Shown one piece after another: positions 56,214 to 64,000 of a stretch of DNA of 64,000 bases (within the stretch, counting starts at the first letter, position 1; the number at the start of each line of letters is the position of its first letter). A program made the position numbers and the translations under genes. Under the pieces are notes generated by a model that was not told the DNA's origin, searched no databases, and saw only the letters and a program-made list of their open reading frames with translations. Source of the stretch: Halomonas colorata (GTDB lineage Bacteria; Pseudomonadota; Gammaproteobacteria; Pseudomonadales; Halomonadaceae); contig NZ_JABUZA010000009.1 in assembly GCF_014897985.1 (NCBI RefSeq), forward strand, positions 1-64,000, given 5' to 3'.

Positions 56214-56957
56214 TTAGGCCGACATATCAAACAGGGGTCTAACGTCATCGTGAAGATAGCAGTCATCAAACTCACCGGCCTCAGCCAGCGCTTTCAAATC
56301 GGGGATCGTGAGATTGTGTCGGTCACGAAACACAAGGCCCTCCTCACTCAGCGAGCTGAACGTACGGCTCACATGGACAGGGCTTAAGCCTAGAATGTCG
56401 GCAAGCTGCTCTTGCGAAAGCGGAAGCCGAAACTGCCCATCAATATCGCTATTAGTCTGGCGTAGTCTTAGGTACATCTCATATAGGAAATGCGCCGTTT
56501 TTTGCCTTGCACTTCGTCGTGCAAGGGTTACTAAGCGCTCTGTGAGCAGTGCCTGATGACGACTGGCGATGGCAAACACCACCGAGGTGAGCGATATGGA
56601 CTGGCGAAATATTTCAAGCAGACGCTTATGCGGAAAATGGCACACAACGCCATCGGTAATCATGCGCACATTTTCTAGCCGCTGAGAAAAAGCGAATTCG
56701 CGCAAACCGATAATGTCGCCGGGTAAAAAAACTTCCAGAATCTGTCGGTTGCCATTCTCAAGGTGGCGATAGGAGAACGCCCAGCCGCTTTTCAATGTGC
56801 AGAATTCGCTTGCTGGATCGCCCATTTCCCAGAGTAGTGAGCCTGCTTTGATATCGGTGGGACTTTCTTCCAGTGATATCAATAGCTCTTTTTCTTCCTT
56901 GTTTAAAGAGCAGTAATGGCTGAAGTGATGGAGGATGCAGCTTTGTTCTTGGCTCAC
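56214..56957 (-). CDS. Crp/Fnr family transcription regulator
   Basis: 247 residues from GTG 56957 (GGAG seven bases upstream). N-terminal cyclic-nucleotide-binding fold (AGSLLWEMGDPASEFCTLKSGWAFSY, FLPGDIIGLREFAF) and C-terminal winged helix (LPLSQEQLADILGLSPVHVSRTFSSL). The FNR [4Fe-4S] cysteine pattern is not present; the cAMP-contact residues are not clearly conserved. Its effector is unknown. Similar proteins of this type occur as redox or exopolysaccharide regulators. Confidence 0.88.
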   Translation of the reverse strand: MSQEQSCILHHFSHYCSLNKEEKELLISLEESPTDIKAGSLLWEMGDPASEFCTLKSGWAFSYRHLENGNRQILEVFLPGDIIGLREFAFSQRLENVRMITDGVVCHFPHKRLLEIFRQSISLTSVVFAIASRHQALLTERLVTLARRSARQKTAHFLYEMYLRLRQTNSDIDGQFRLPLSQEQLADILGLSPVHVSRTFSSLSEEGLVFRDRHNLTIPDLKALAEAGEFDDCYLHDDVRPLFDMSA

Positions 56958-57081
56958 AGGGGTTCTCCATGGATATTGCTTAACGACGTTTAGTAATATG
57001 ACCAATAACTTAAGCAATACAATTGCATACTGGGTAGTCGGGCTGCCCTATCACAGGGGGGTTCCGGTTAAATTATTACAC

Positions 57082-57122
57082 AAAAACGGCGTTAGGGTGG
57101 GTAAATACCCACCCCCGTTTTA
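57082..57122 (-). terminator. Terminator of uvrA
   Basis: On the minus strand AAAACGG then GGGTGGGTA-TT-TACCCACCC and CCGTTTTTG. A nine-bp GC-rich stem with an outer A/T stem and T-run, 17 bases after the uvrA stop. Confidence 0.8.
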
Positions 57123-57138
57123 GCCGTCGTTTTAACTA

Positions 57139-59982
57139 CTATTTAGGCGTATTCTTGTTGCGCTCAAGTAGCGGCGATAAAAACCGCCCGGTATGTGAAA
57201 CGCTCTGCTTGGCAATGTGCTCAGGAGTGCCCTCGGCGATAATCTGGCCACCCCCCGAGCCGCCTTCAGGACCTAGGTCTACGATCCAGTCGGCGGTCTT
57301 GATCACATCAAGATTGTGTTCAATCACCACAATGGTATTGCCATGATCACGCAGGCGGTGCAAAACGGTCAGCAGCTGGCGAATATCCTCGAAATGAAGA
57401 CCGGTGGTAGGCTCATCCAAAATGTAGAGCGTCTTGCCGGTGTCGCGCTTGGCAAGCTCCCGGGCAAGCTTGACACGTTGAGCTTCGCCCCCTGAGAGGG
57501 TGGTTGCACTTTGGCCAAGTCGAATATACGAGAGCCCGACATCGAGCAAGGTCTGTAAGCGGCGAGCGATGGCCGGAACCGGACTGAAAAACTCAAGCGC
57601 GTCCTCGACCGTCATCTCTAGCACTTCGTGGATGGTTTTGCCTTTGTAGTGAATATCCAGGGTTTCGCGGTTATAGCGCTTGCCTTTACAAACGTCACAC
57701 GGCACATAGATATCTGGCAGGAAGTGCATCTCGACCTTGATCATGCCTTCGCCCTGACAGGCCTCGCAGCGCCCGCCCTTGACGTTAAAGCTGAAGCGTC
57801 CCGGTTTGTAGCCGCGCGAGCGCGCCTCCTGGGTACCAGCAAACAGCTCACGGATAGGCGTAAAGATGCCGGTATAGGTCGCCGGGTTAGAGCGCGGCGT
57901 ACGCCCAATCGGGCTTTGGTCAATATCGATGACTTTATCGAGCTGATCGAGCCCTTCAATTTTCTCGTAGGGCGCGGCCGTCAGCGTGGTCGCACGGTTA
58001 AGCTCCCGGGCCGCGATGGGCATTAGCGTGCCGTTGATCAGTGTCGATTTACCCGAGCCCGACACGCCGGTAATCGCAATAAACAGGCCCAGCGGCAGGC
58101 TGAGCGTCACGTTCTGCAGGTTGTTACCGGTTGCGCCGCGTAACACCAGCTGCTTTTCCGGGTTACCGGGGATACGATAAGGCGGAACGCTGATTTCGCG
58201 TGTGCCTGAAAGGTACTGACCGGTTAACGAGGCGGGGTTATCCATTACCTGCTGCGGCGTGCCTTGAGCCACAATTTCACCGCCGTGTACGCCCGCACCC
58301 GGGCCGATGTCCAGCACATGATCAGCCGCGCGGATGGCGTCCTCGTCATGCTCTACCACGATGACGGTATTACCCAAATCGCGCAGCCGCTCAAGGGTTT
58401 TTAACAGGCGGTCGTTGTCACGCTGGTGCAGGCCAATCGAAGGCTCGTCCAGAATGTACATGACCCCCACCAGGCCCGCGCCAATTTGGCTTGCCAAGCG
58501 AATTCGCTGGGCTTCGCCACCGGAAAGCGTATCGGCACTGCGCTCAAGGTTCAGGTAATCAAGCCCGACATTAACCAGAAACTCCAGGCGAGCATGGATT
58601 TCGTTAACGATCTTGTCGGCAATTTCGCCTTTGCGACCGGGCAGGCTTAACTTGGCAAAATAGCGCCACGCCTCACCGATTGGGATACAAACTACATCGG
58701 CGATATTACGGTCATCGACATACACATGGCGCGACTCTCTGCGTAAGCGCGTGCCATGACAGGTGGCGCAAGGCTGCATGGCAATGTACTTCGCCAGATC
58801 ATCGCGCACCATGTTGGACTCGGTTTCCCGGTAGCGGCGCTGCATGTTAGGCAATACGCCTTCAAAAACATGCTCGCGCGTTACCTTACGTCCCCGGTCG
58901 CCAACATAGGCAAAGGGGATTTGCTCGTCGCCACTACCGTTAAGGATCACATCCCGCTCATGTCGAGCGAGATCTTTCCAGGGCGTTTCCAGCTCAAATT
59001 GGTAGTGTTTGGCAAGCGCCTGCAACTGGGTGAAATAATAAATATTGCGCCGATCCCAGCCTTTAATGACGCCTTCGGCTAACGAAAGCTCAGGGTGGCT
59101 AATCAGCTTTTCAGGATCAAAATACTGCTGTATACCCAGGCCATCGCAGGTAGGGCAGGCACCGGCTGGGTTATTAAACGAGAACATGCGCGGTTCAAGT
59201 TCGGCAAGTGAATAGCCACAGACCGGGCAGGCAAAGCGTGATGAGAACGCCAAATCTTCCTGCTCGCCATCCATAAAGTGGATCATGGCGGTGCCATCGG
59301 TGAGATTAACTGCCGTCTCAAACGATTCGGCAAGCCGCTGAGCAATATCGTCGCGCACTTTGAAACGGTCAACGACCACGCTAATGTCGTGCTTTTTGCG
59401 CTTGTCGAGCGGCGCAATATCGTCAAGCTCCAGCACTTGACCATCGATTAATGCGCGGACAAAGCCTTGCGCGCGAAGCTCGGCCAAAAGCTGTAAGTGT
59501 TCTCCCTTACGCCCTTTAACCACTGGGGCCAGTAACATCAGTTTAGTGCCTTCGGCCAGGTTCATTACCTGGTCGACCATCTGCGAAATGGTCTGAGCCT
59601 CAAGCTCTTCGCCGTGTTCGGGGCAGCGGGGGGTTCCAGCGCGTGCAAACAGCAGGCGCAGGTAGTCATAAATTTCGGTGATGGTACCCACGGTTGAGCG
59701 TGGGTTGTGGGAGGTAGATTTCTGCTCAATGGAAATGGCGGGCGATAACCCTTCGATGTGATCCACATCGGGCTTTTCCATCATTGACAGAAACTGGCGC
59801 GCATAGGTAGAGAGCGACTCTACGTAGCGCCGCTGTCCTTCGGCATAGAGCGTATCAAATGCCAGCGACGATTTACCTGAACCTGAAAGCCCAGTAATCA
59901 CGATTAACTTGTCGCGGGGCAGTTCCACATCGATCTGCTTGAGGTTGTGGGTGCGTGCACCCCTGACCAGAATGCTGTCCAT
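57139..59982 (-). CDS. uvrA: UvrA, excinuclease ABC subunit A
   Basis: Damage-sensing ATPase of nucleotide excision repair. 947 residues from ATG 59982 (GAGG five bases upstream); an upstream in-frame start would add 20 residues without similarity. Two ABC modules: GLSGSGKSS and [10 protein letters not shown]-loops, both LSGGEAQR signatures. Zinc-finger cysteines CPVC/CPTC and CEAC/CDVC are intact. No LexA-type CTGT-N8-ACAG box was seen upstream. Confidence 0.99.
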   Translation of the reverse strand: MDSILVRGARTHNLKQIDVELPRDKLIVITGLSGSGKSSLAFDTLYAEGQRRYVESLSTYARQFLSMMEKPDVDHIEGLSPAISIEQKSTSHNPRSTVGTITEIYDYLRLLFARAGTPRCPEHGEELEAQTISQMVDQVMNLAEGTKLMLLAPVVKGRKGEHLQLLAELRAQGFVRALIDGQVLELDDIAPLDKRKKHDISVVVDRFKVRDDIAQRLAESFETAVNLTDGTAMIHFMDGEQEDLAFSSRFACPVCGYSLAELEPRMFSFNNPAGACPTCDGLGIQQYFDPEKLISHPELSLAEGVIKGWDRRNIYYFTQLQALAKHYQFELETPWKDLARHERDVILNGSGDEQIPFAYVGDRGRKVTREHVFEGVLPNMQRRYRETESNMVRDDLAKYIAMQPCATCHGTRLRRESRHVYVDDRNIADVVCIPIGEAWRYFAKLSLPGRKGEIADKIVNEIHARLEFLVNVGLDYLNLERSADTLSGGEAQRIRLASQIGAGLVGVMYILDEPSIGLHQRDNDRLLKTLERLRDLGNTVIVVEHDEDAIRAADHVLDIGPGAGVHGGEIVAQGTPQQVMDNPASLTGQYLSGTREISVPPYRIPGNPEKQLVLRGATGNNLQNVTLSLPLGLFIAITGVSGSGKSTLINGTLMPIAARELNRATTLTAAPYEKIEGLDQLDKVIDIDQSPIGRTPRSNPATYTGIFTPIRELFAGTQEARSRGYKPGRFSFNVKGGRCEACQGEGMIKVEMHFLPDIYVPCDVCKGKRYNRETLDIHYKGKTIHEVLEMTVEDALEFFSPVPAIARRLQTLLDVGLSYIRLGQSATTLSGGEAQRVKLARELAKRDTGKTLYILDEPTTGLHFEDIRQLLTVLHRLRDHGNTIVVIEHNLDVIKTADWIVDLGPEGGSGGGQIIAEGTPEHIAKQSVSHTGRFLSPLLERNKNTPK

Positions 59983-60151
59983 CAACACCTCGACTCGCGC
60001 GGCAAAAGAGTAATTATACGTTTGCCATCCACCTTCCGGCAAAAACGCTTTTATAGCTTAACGCAGGACAGCGTTTCCAGCGTGGATGCAAACCGCTAGA
60101 ATGGGGGGTTATTCGAGGGTTTTGGCCTCAACCATCATATACAAGGGCATT

Positions 60152-61528
60152 ATGCGCAAGGTTTCTGCACTGCTAATGGCCTCTGAACGTCGTGCAATCA
60201 GCGGCCTGGCCGGGCTTTATGCGTCTCGAATGTTAGGACTTTTCATGGTCCTGCCGGTGCTAGCGCTATATGCCGACGCGCTGGAAGGGGCGACCCCCTT
60301 GCTGGTGGGCTTTGCATTAGGCGTTTACGGGCTTACCCAGGCCATCCTGCAAATTCCGTTTGGTCTATTGTCAGACCGTATCGGACGCAAACGGGTTATC
60401 GCATTTGGGCTGATTATTTTTATCCTGGGAAGCGTCGTGGCCGCGCTGGCCGACTCCATCGGCGGGATTATTATTGGGCGAGCGCTGCAGGGCGGCGGAG
60501 CGGTGGCGGCGGCTATCATGGCGCTGCTTGCCGACCAGACGCGCGAGCAAGTGCGGACAGCGGCGATGGCCACCATAGGGCTATCGATAGGCGTTTCATT
60601 TGGTATTGCCATGGTCGTGGGTCCCTGGCTTGCCTCCTGGGCGGGGCTTTCCGGCGTGTTCTGGTTTACGGCGCTGCTAACGCTTTTAGGATTAGTGGTT
60701 CTATGGCGCTGGGTACCGCCTGCTCCCCGGCGGCTGCATCACCGTGATGTAGGGCTGGATCGCCAGCAGTTTAAAAGCGTGATTACGCGCCCTGATTTGT
60801 GGCGCTTGGATCTGTCGATTTTTACACTGCACCTGGTGCTGATGGCTATTTTTGTCGCGGTGCCTTTTCGGCTGCAGGAAGCCGGCATACCGCTGGCGCA
60901 TCACGGTTTAGCCTACCTGGGCATTATGGGGCTTTCATTTGTGGCTATGGTGCCGCTCATGATCGTGGCTGAGAAAAAACAGCAGATCAAAGTGGTATGC
61001 CTGTTGGCGATTGGCGCCATTACGGTGAGCCTGGGCGGGCTTGGATCGTCGCTCTCCCATGGCCATTGGCTGTTCGTAGGGCTATTTGTTTTTTTTACTG
61101 GTTTTAATCTGCTGGAAGCCACGCTGCCGTCAATGCTCAGCAAGCTTGCCCCGGCGGGAGCCAAAGGCACCGCCATGGGCGTGTACTCTACAAGTCAGTT
61201 TTTAGGCGCTTTTCTAGGCGGCACGCTGGGAGGCTTGTTAGCTAATGTGTGGGGCCTAGACGCCGTTTTTATCGGCTGTGCGGTACTGGCTCTGCTATGG
61301 TGGCTTGCGATGTGGAAAATGCCTTCGCCGCCGCCGCTATCCAGCGAAGTGGTGGCCCTGCATGATACGCCCCCAGATACATGGGAGTTATTGATGGAGC
61401 GGCTGGCCGACGTTGTAGGTGTCGAAGACGTCATGGTGGTACCCGAAGAGCATCTGGTCTATTTAAAGGTAAATCGTCAGCAGCTTGATAGGGCCGCACT
61501 GGCCAGGCTGATTCCCCCAAAAACCTAG
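60152..61528 (+). CDS. YajR-like major facilitator transporter
   Basis: 458 residues from ATG 60152 (AAGGG just upstream); ATG 60176 is an alternative. Twelve hydrophobic segments with motif A GLLSDRIGRKRVI between helices 2 and 3. The last ~65 residues (LMERLADVVGVEDVMVVPEEHLVYLKVN) form a soluble ferredoxin-like domain, as in YajR. Substrate unknown. Gene lies between uvrA and ssb, an order also seen in pseudomonads. Confidence 0.9.
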   Translation: MRKVSALLMASERRAISGLAGLYASRMLGLFMVLPVLALYADALEGATPLLVGFALGVYGLTQAILQIPFGLLSDRIGRKRVIAFGLIIFILGSVVAALADSIGGIIIGRALQGGGAVAAAIMALLADQTREQVRTAAMATIGLSIGVSFGIAMVVGPWLASWAGLSGVFWFTALLTLLGLVVLWRWVPPAPRRLHHRDVGLDRQQFKSVITRPDLWRLDLSIFTLHLVLMAIFVAVPFRLQEAGIPLAHHGLAYLGIMGLSFVAMVPLMIVAEKKQQIKVVCLLAIGAITVSLGGLGSSLSHGHWLFVGLFVFFTGFNLLEATLPSMLSKLAPAGAKGTAMGVYSTSQFLGAFLGGTLGGLLANVWGLDAVFIGCAVLALLWWLAMWKMPSPPPLSSEVVALHDTPPDTWELLMERLADVVGVEDVMVVPEEHLVYLKVNRQQLDRAALARLIPPKT

Positions 61529-61627
61529 CGCGGCTGCCGCAGCCGTGGCAATAATCAGTGACATCGGCAAGTTATGTATGAGCGTGTCGATGTCTATCTA
61601 TACGCAACACAATGGAAGGAGCGCCTT

Positions 61628-62317
61628 ATGGCTCGCGGTATCAACAAAGTGATTCTGATCGGTAACCTAGGGCAGGATCCTGAGGTACGCTTTACACCCA
61701 GCGGCACGGCAGTGGCTAATTTGAATCTGGCTACCTCTGACACCTGGATGGATCGCCAAAGCGGCCAGCGCCAGGAGCGTACCGAGTGGCATCGGATCGT
61801 GCTGTTTAATAAAACGGCTGAAATTGCCCAGCAGTATCTGAAAAAAGGCTCCAAGGTTTATATTGAAGGTCGCCTGCAAACACGCAAATGGCAGGACCAA
61901 AACGGTCAAGACCGCTACAGCACCGAGATCGTGGCCAACGATATGCAGATGCTGGATGGCCGTAGCGGCGATTTCCAGGGCGGTAACGCCCCGCAGGGCA
62001 GCTACGCTCCGAGTAACCAGAGTAATGACGCTGCACCTCAAGGTGGATATCCTCAGCAGGGTGGCGCGCCACAAGGCAATAACTTTGGTGGACAAGGTTA
62101 CGGTGGTCAGAACTATGGTGGTCAAAACCAGGGCGGCCAAAACCAGGGCGGTCAGAATCAGGGCGGTCAACCGGCCCAGCGTCCCCAGCCAGCGCCACAG
62201 CAAGGCCAGCCTGCACGCCAGAATACCGCGCCTTCGCAGCAACAGGGCCAGCAAAACAACTATGGTGCGCCGGACCCGGGTAGCTTTGACGATTTCGACG
62301 ATGAAATTCCGTTCTGA
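61628..62317 (+). CDS. ssb: Single-stranded DNA-binding protein
   Basis: 229 residues from ATG 61628, decided by AAGGAG six bases upstream. OB-fold N-terminus [18 protein letters not shown] and [22 protein letters not shown]; long Gly/Gln/Asn linker with GGQNQ repeats (about residues 155-185); acidic tip DDFDDEIPF that recruits partner proteins. Longer than E. coli SSB (178) because of the linker. Confidence 0.98.
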   Translation: MARGINKVILIGNLGQDPEVRFTPSGTAVANLNLATSDTWMDRQSGQRQERTEWHRIVLFNKTAEIAQQYLKKGSKVYIEGRLQTRKWQDQNGQDRYSTEIVANDMQMLDGRSGDFQGGNAPQGSYAPSNQSNDAAPQGGYPQQGGAPQGNNFGGQGYGGQNYGGQNQGGQNQGGQNQGGQPAQRPQPAPQQGQPARQNTAPSQQQGQQNNYGAPDPGSFDDFDDEIPF

Positions 62318-62393
62318 TCATCCTTGTTGGATTAACGGTTAAGCTCGTTGCGCATGCTCGTTAGCTACGTTCGTTGATGGGAGAGGGTCTGTC

Positions 62394-63284
62394 TTGAAGC
62401 TGCTGATACTCGATGCAGGGCACTGCTTAAGTTTAGCGTTGGCCCGGGAAGCAAGCCGTCGCGCGGATACGGAGCTGGTGATTGAGCAGAACATCGCTAT
62501 CACCGCGGCGCAGTTGCAGGAGATCGCCCCGGATGCGGTGATTATCCCGCCGCTGGCGCAGCCGTTAAGCATGACGCCAGCGGCCGTCGGCGCGCATGCC
62601 GATGCGGTCGACTGTTGCCTGGAAGCGTGTATTGCTCAGGAGGTGCCGCTGGTATGGTGCGTCTCAGATCAGCTCTATGAAGACGGCTTCGATGAACCAA
62701 TTGACGAGCATGTGGTGCCCACGCCGCGCGATGAATGCTTACGTCGGCTGGTCATGACGGGAGATCGTATCCGGGCGGAGTATCATCGCCATCTGATTGT
62801 GCGCCTTGGCCCGCTGTTTGCGCTTGAAGGCAGCCATGCTTGGCTAAATGAAATTATCGATAGCCTGGTGGTCGGAAAGAGCGTTCGGGCTGCAGAGGAC
62901 GTCGTATGTTGCCCAACATCGGTGGACGCAGTGGCAATGGCGTTGATTGGTATGCTACAGCAGCAGGCCAGCGGCGCTAATGCCTGGGGCGCCTATCATT
63001 TGGCAGGTACTGAGCCCGTTAGCGCCTTCACGTTTACGTCCATGGTACGTACCCAATTGGCAACACACTTGGAAGGCCGTGGCGAACAGATTGCGCTTGG
63101 CGACGTCACCGCACTTAATCACCATCACGATGCTAAGTTGCGGCGTGTTTTAAATTGCCGTCGAGTGCTGGATGTCTTTGGTGTGCATCAGAAACCCTGG
63201 CGGTTAGAAGTAGGGCGCATGTTGGATGCATGGTGCTTAACGCGCGATGACCTATCTGACGCCAGTACAGGAGAGTCCGTTTGA
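62394..63284 (+). CDS. RmlD-like nucleotide-sugar reductase homologue
   Basis: 296 residues from TTG 62394 (GAGAGG seven bases upstream). Pattern of NAD(P)-dependent sugar-nucleotide enzymes: strand MKLLILDAG, PDAVIIPPLAQ in the RmlD position, SDQLYEDG (YxxxK lysine not seen), HLIVRLGPLFA and GAYHLAG. The glycine-rich nucleotide motif is degenerate (DAGHCLSLAL), so enzymatic activity is uncertain. Overlaps the next gene by 4 bases. Confidence 0.75.
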   Translation: MKLLILDAGHCLSLALAREASRRADTELVIEQNIAITAAQLQEIAPDAVIIPPLAQPLSMTPAAVGAHADAVDCCLEACIAQEVPLVWCVSDQLYEDGFDEPIDEHVVPTPRDECLRRLVMTGDRIRAEYHRHLIVRLGPLFALEGSHAWLNEIIDSLVVGKSVRAAEDVVCCPTSVDAVAMALIGMLQQQASGANAWGAYHLAGTEPVSAFTFTSMVRTQLATHLEGRGEQIALGDVTALNHHHDAKLRRVLNCRRVLDVFGVHQKPWRLEVGRMLDAWCLTRDDLSDASTGESV

Positions 63285-64000
63285 TCAATGTGGTTCGTAG
63301 CCTGGTGTTTTATGCCGGGTATTTTTTCGCCATGCTGATTTCTGGCGTACTTTTTCTACCGATTGCTCCCTTTTTACCGCTGTCAGGCCGCTACCGGCTG
63401 CTGAATCTGTATAACCACTTCTTGATGGTTTGGTTTCGAGTGGCGTGTGGGGTTCGTTACGATATTCAAGGGCGTCATCTTATTCCCGACGGCCCCTGTG
63501 TTATTCAGGCAAACCATCAGTGCGAGTGGGAAACGGTCTTTTTGCAGGTAATGAAGCCGCCGGTATGCACTGTGCTAAAAAAAGAGCTGCTGCGTATTCC
63601 TATTTTTGGCTGGGCGTTGCGCCTGCTGCGCCCTATCAGCCTTGATCGCTCGAAACCGGCGCGTGCCTTGAAACAGGTGCTGACCCAGGGCGTTGCGCGG
63701 TTAGGCACAGGGCTTTCTGTGCTGATCTTTCCCGAAGGGACACGAGTAGACCCGGGCGTACGCAAACGCTACAACAAGAGTGGTAGCGTGGTTGCCTGCC
63801 GGGCCGGTGTGCCGGTGCTGCCGGTTGCCCATAACGCGGGCGAGCGTTGGCCGGGTCGCCACTGGGTCAAGCAGCCGGGCGTTTTGCGGGTACGGATTGG
63901 CGCGCCTATTGAAACCCACGGGCGTACGCCTGATGAAGTTGTTGCCGAGGTGGAAGGCTGGATTGAGGGTCAGCTACAGGAAATTTCCGAGGTGCCACGC
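63281..64000 (+). CDS. PlsC-type 1-acylglycerol-3-phosphate acyltransferase (partial)
   Basis: Open reading frame running off the window (240 codons seen). Starts with TTG 63281 after GGAG, eight bases away. N-terminal membrane helix (FYAGYFFAMLISGVLFL), catalytic block ANHQCEWET (H and the acidic residue, variant of HX4D), LDRSK, the FPEGTR motif and VPVLPVAHNAG. Makes phosphatidic acid in phospholipid synthesis. The C-terminus lies outside. Confidence 0.92.
   Translation, partial: MINVVRSLVFYAGYFFAMLISGVLFLPIAPFLPLSGRYRLLNLYNHFLMVWFRVACGVRYDIQGRHLIPDGPCVIQANHQCEWETVFLQVMKPPVCTVLKKELLRIPIFGWALRLLRPISLDRSKPARALKQVLTQGVARLGTGLSVLIFPEGTRVDPGVRKRYNKSGSVVACRAGVPVLPVAHNAGERWPGRHWVKQPGVLRVRIGAPIETHGRTPDEVVAEVEGWIEGQLQEISEVPR

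Noticed and set aside
59983..60151. LexA box between uvrA and the transporter
   Set aside because: Looked for CTGT-N8-ACAG on both strands and found none, so SOS control cannot be claimed.
61667..62254. 195-codon open frame on the minus strand in ssb
   Set aside because: Produced by the Gly/Gln repeat codons of ssb; the Leu/Ala/Thr repeats it encodes are the antisense of that linker.
1..64000. Insertion sequences, prophage genes, CRISPR arrays or tRNA genes
   Set aside because: No transposase, integrase, repeat-spacer array or tRNA cloverleaf was recognised; the island looks like stable core chromosome.

Overview
The window looks like a chromosomal piece of a gammaproteobacterium of the Halomonas/Vreelandella type. 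This is inferred from protein sequence flavour, moderate GC content and the presence of FlhDC, and was not tested by any search. It opens with the last ~50 bases of a 23S rRNA and a complete 5S rRNA, followed by a strong hairpin terminator. From about 1.2 to 53.5 kb it is almost entirely one flagellar and chemotaxis island, closed by a diguanylate cyclase, a Crp/Fnr regulator and housekeeping genes (uvrA, a YajR-like transporter, ssb, an RmlD-like protein, a PlsC-type acyltransferase cut by the window edge).

Layout: (1) 0.4-2.7 kb, minus strand: SDR gene, flgN, flgM, flgA. (2) 2.9-13.6 kb, plus: flgBCDEFGHIJ and flgKL (rod, hook, rings, junction proteins). (3) 13.6-24.9 kb, minus: fliF-G-H-I-J-K and fliL-M-N-O-P-Q-R (MS ring, switch, export gate and ATPase), with fliE divergent at 25.1 kb. 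(4) 25.5-30.4 kb: flaG (minus), a PilZ/HD-GYP-like fusion, fliS, fliT, a second FliK-like gene and an FlhB C-terminal homologue. (5) 30.5-44.6 kb, plus: flhDC, motAB, cheA, cheW, two receptors, cheR, cheB, a third receptor, cheY, cheZ. (6) 44.7-53.5 kb, plus: flhB, flhA, an unusually long flhF, a flhG-like remnant, flhE, fliA, and a second stator pair. (7) 53.5-64 kb: GGDEF protein and non-flagellar genes.

How it works together: FlhDC is the probable master activator. FliA (sigma-28) and its anti-sigma FlgM form the late checkpoint. I can read four good sigma-28 promoters by eye (flgMN, flgKL, flaG, fliST), all with the same 11-base spacer. Order flhDC-motAB-cheAW-receptors-cheRBYZ-flhBA-flhE is that of E. 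coli, but a polar-type gene (flhF) and a degenerate flhG-like gene sit between flhA and flhE. Flagellin (fliC) and cap (fliD) genes are absent from the window although their chaperone genes are present.

Most interesting: FlhF carries about 350 extra C-terminal residues, and the next gene keeps the FlhG N-terminal DQAxxLR motif but has no ParA/MinD ATPase motif and contains a 13-copy GAGACA repeat encoding (Glu-Thr)13. This looks like a rebuilt FlhF/FlhG system. A PilZ plus degenerate HD-GYP fusion, an Aer-type PAS receptor with a large periplasmic domain, and a phytochrome-derived GAF-GGDEF protein that has lost its chromophore residues are further candidates for new biology.
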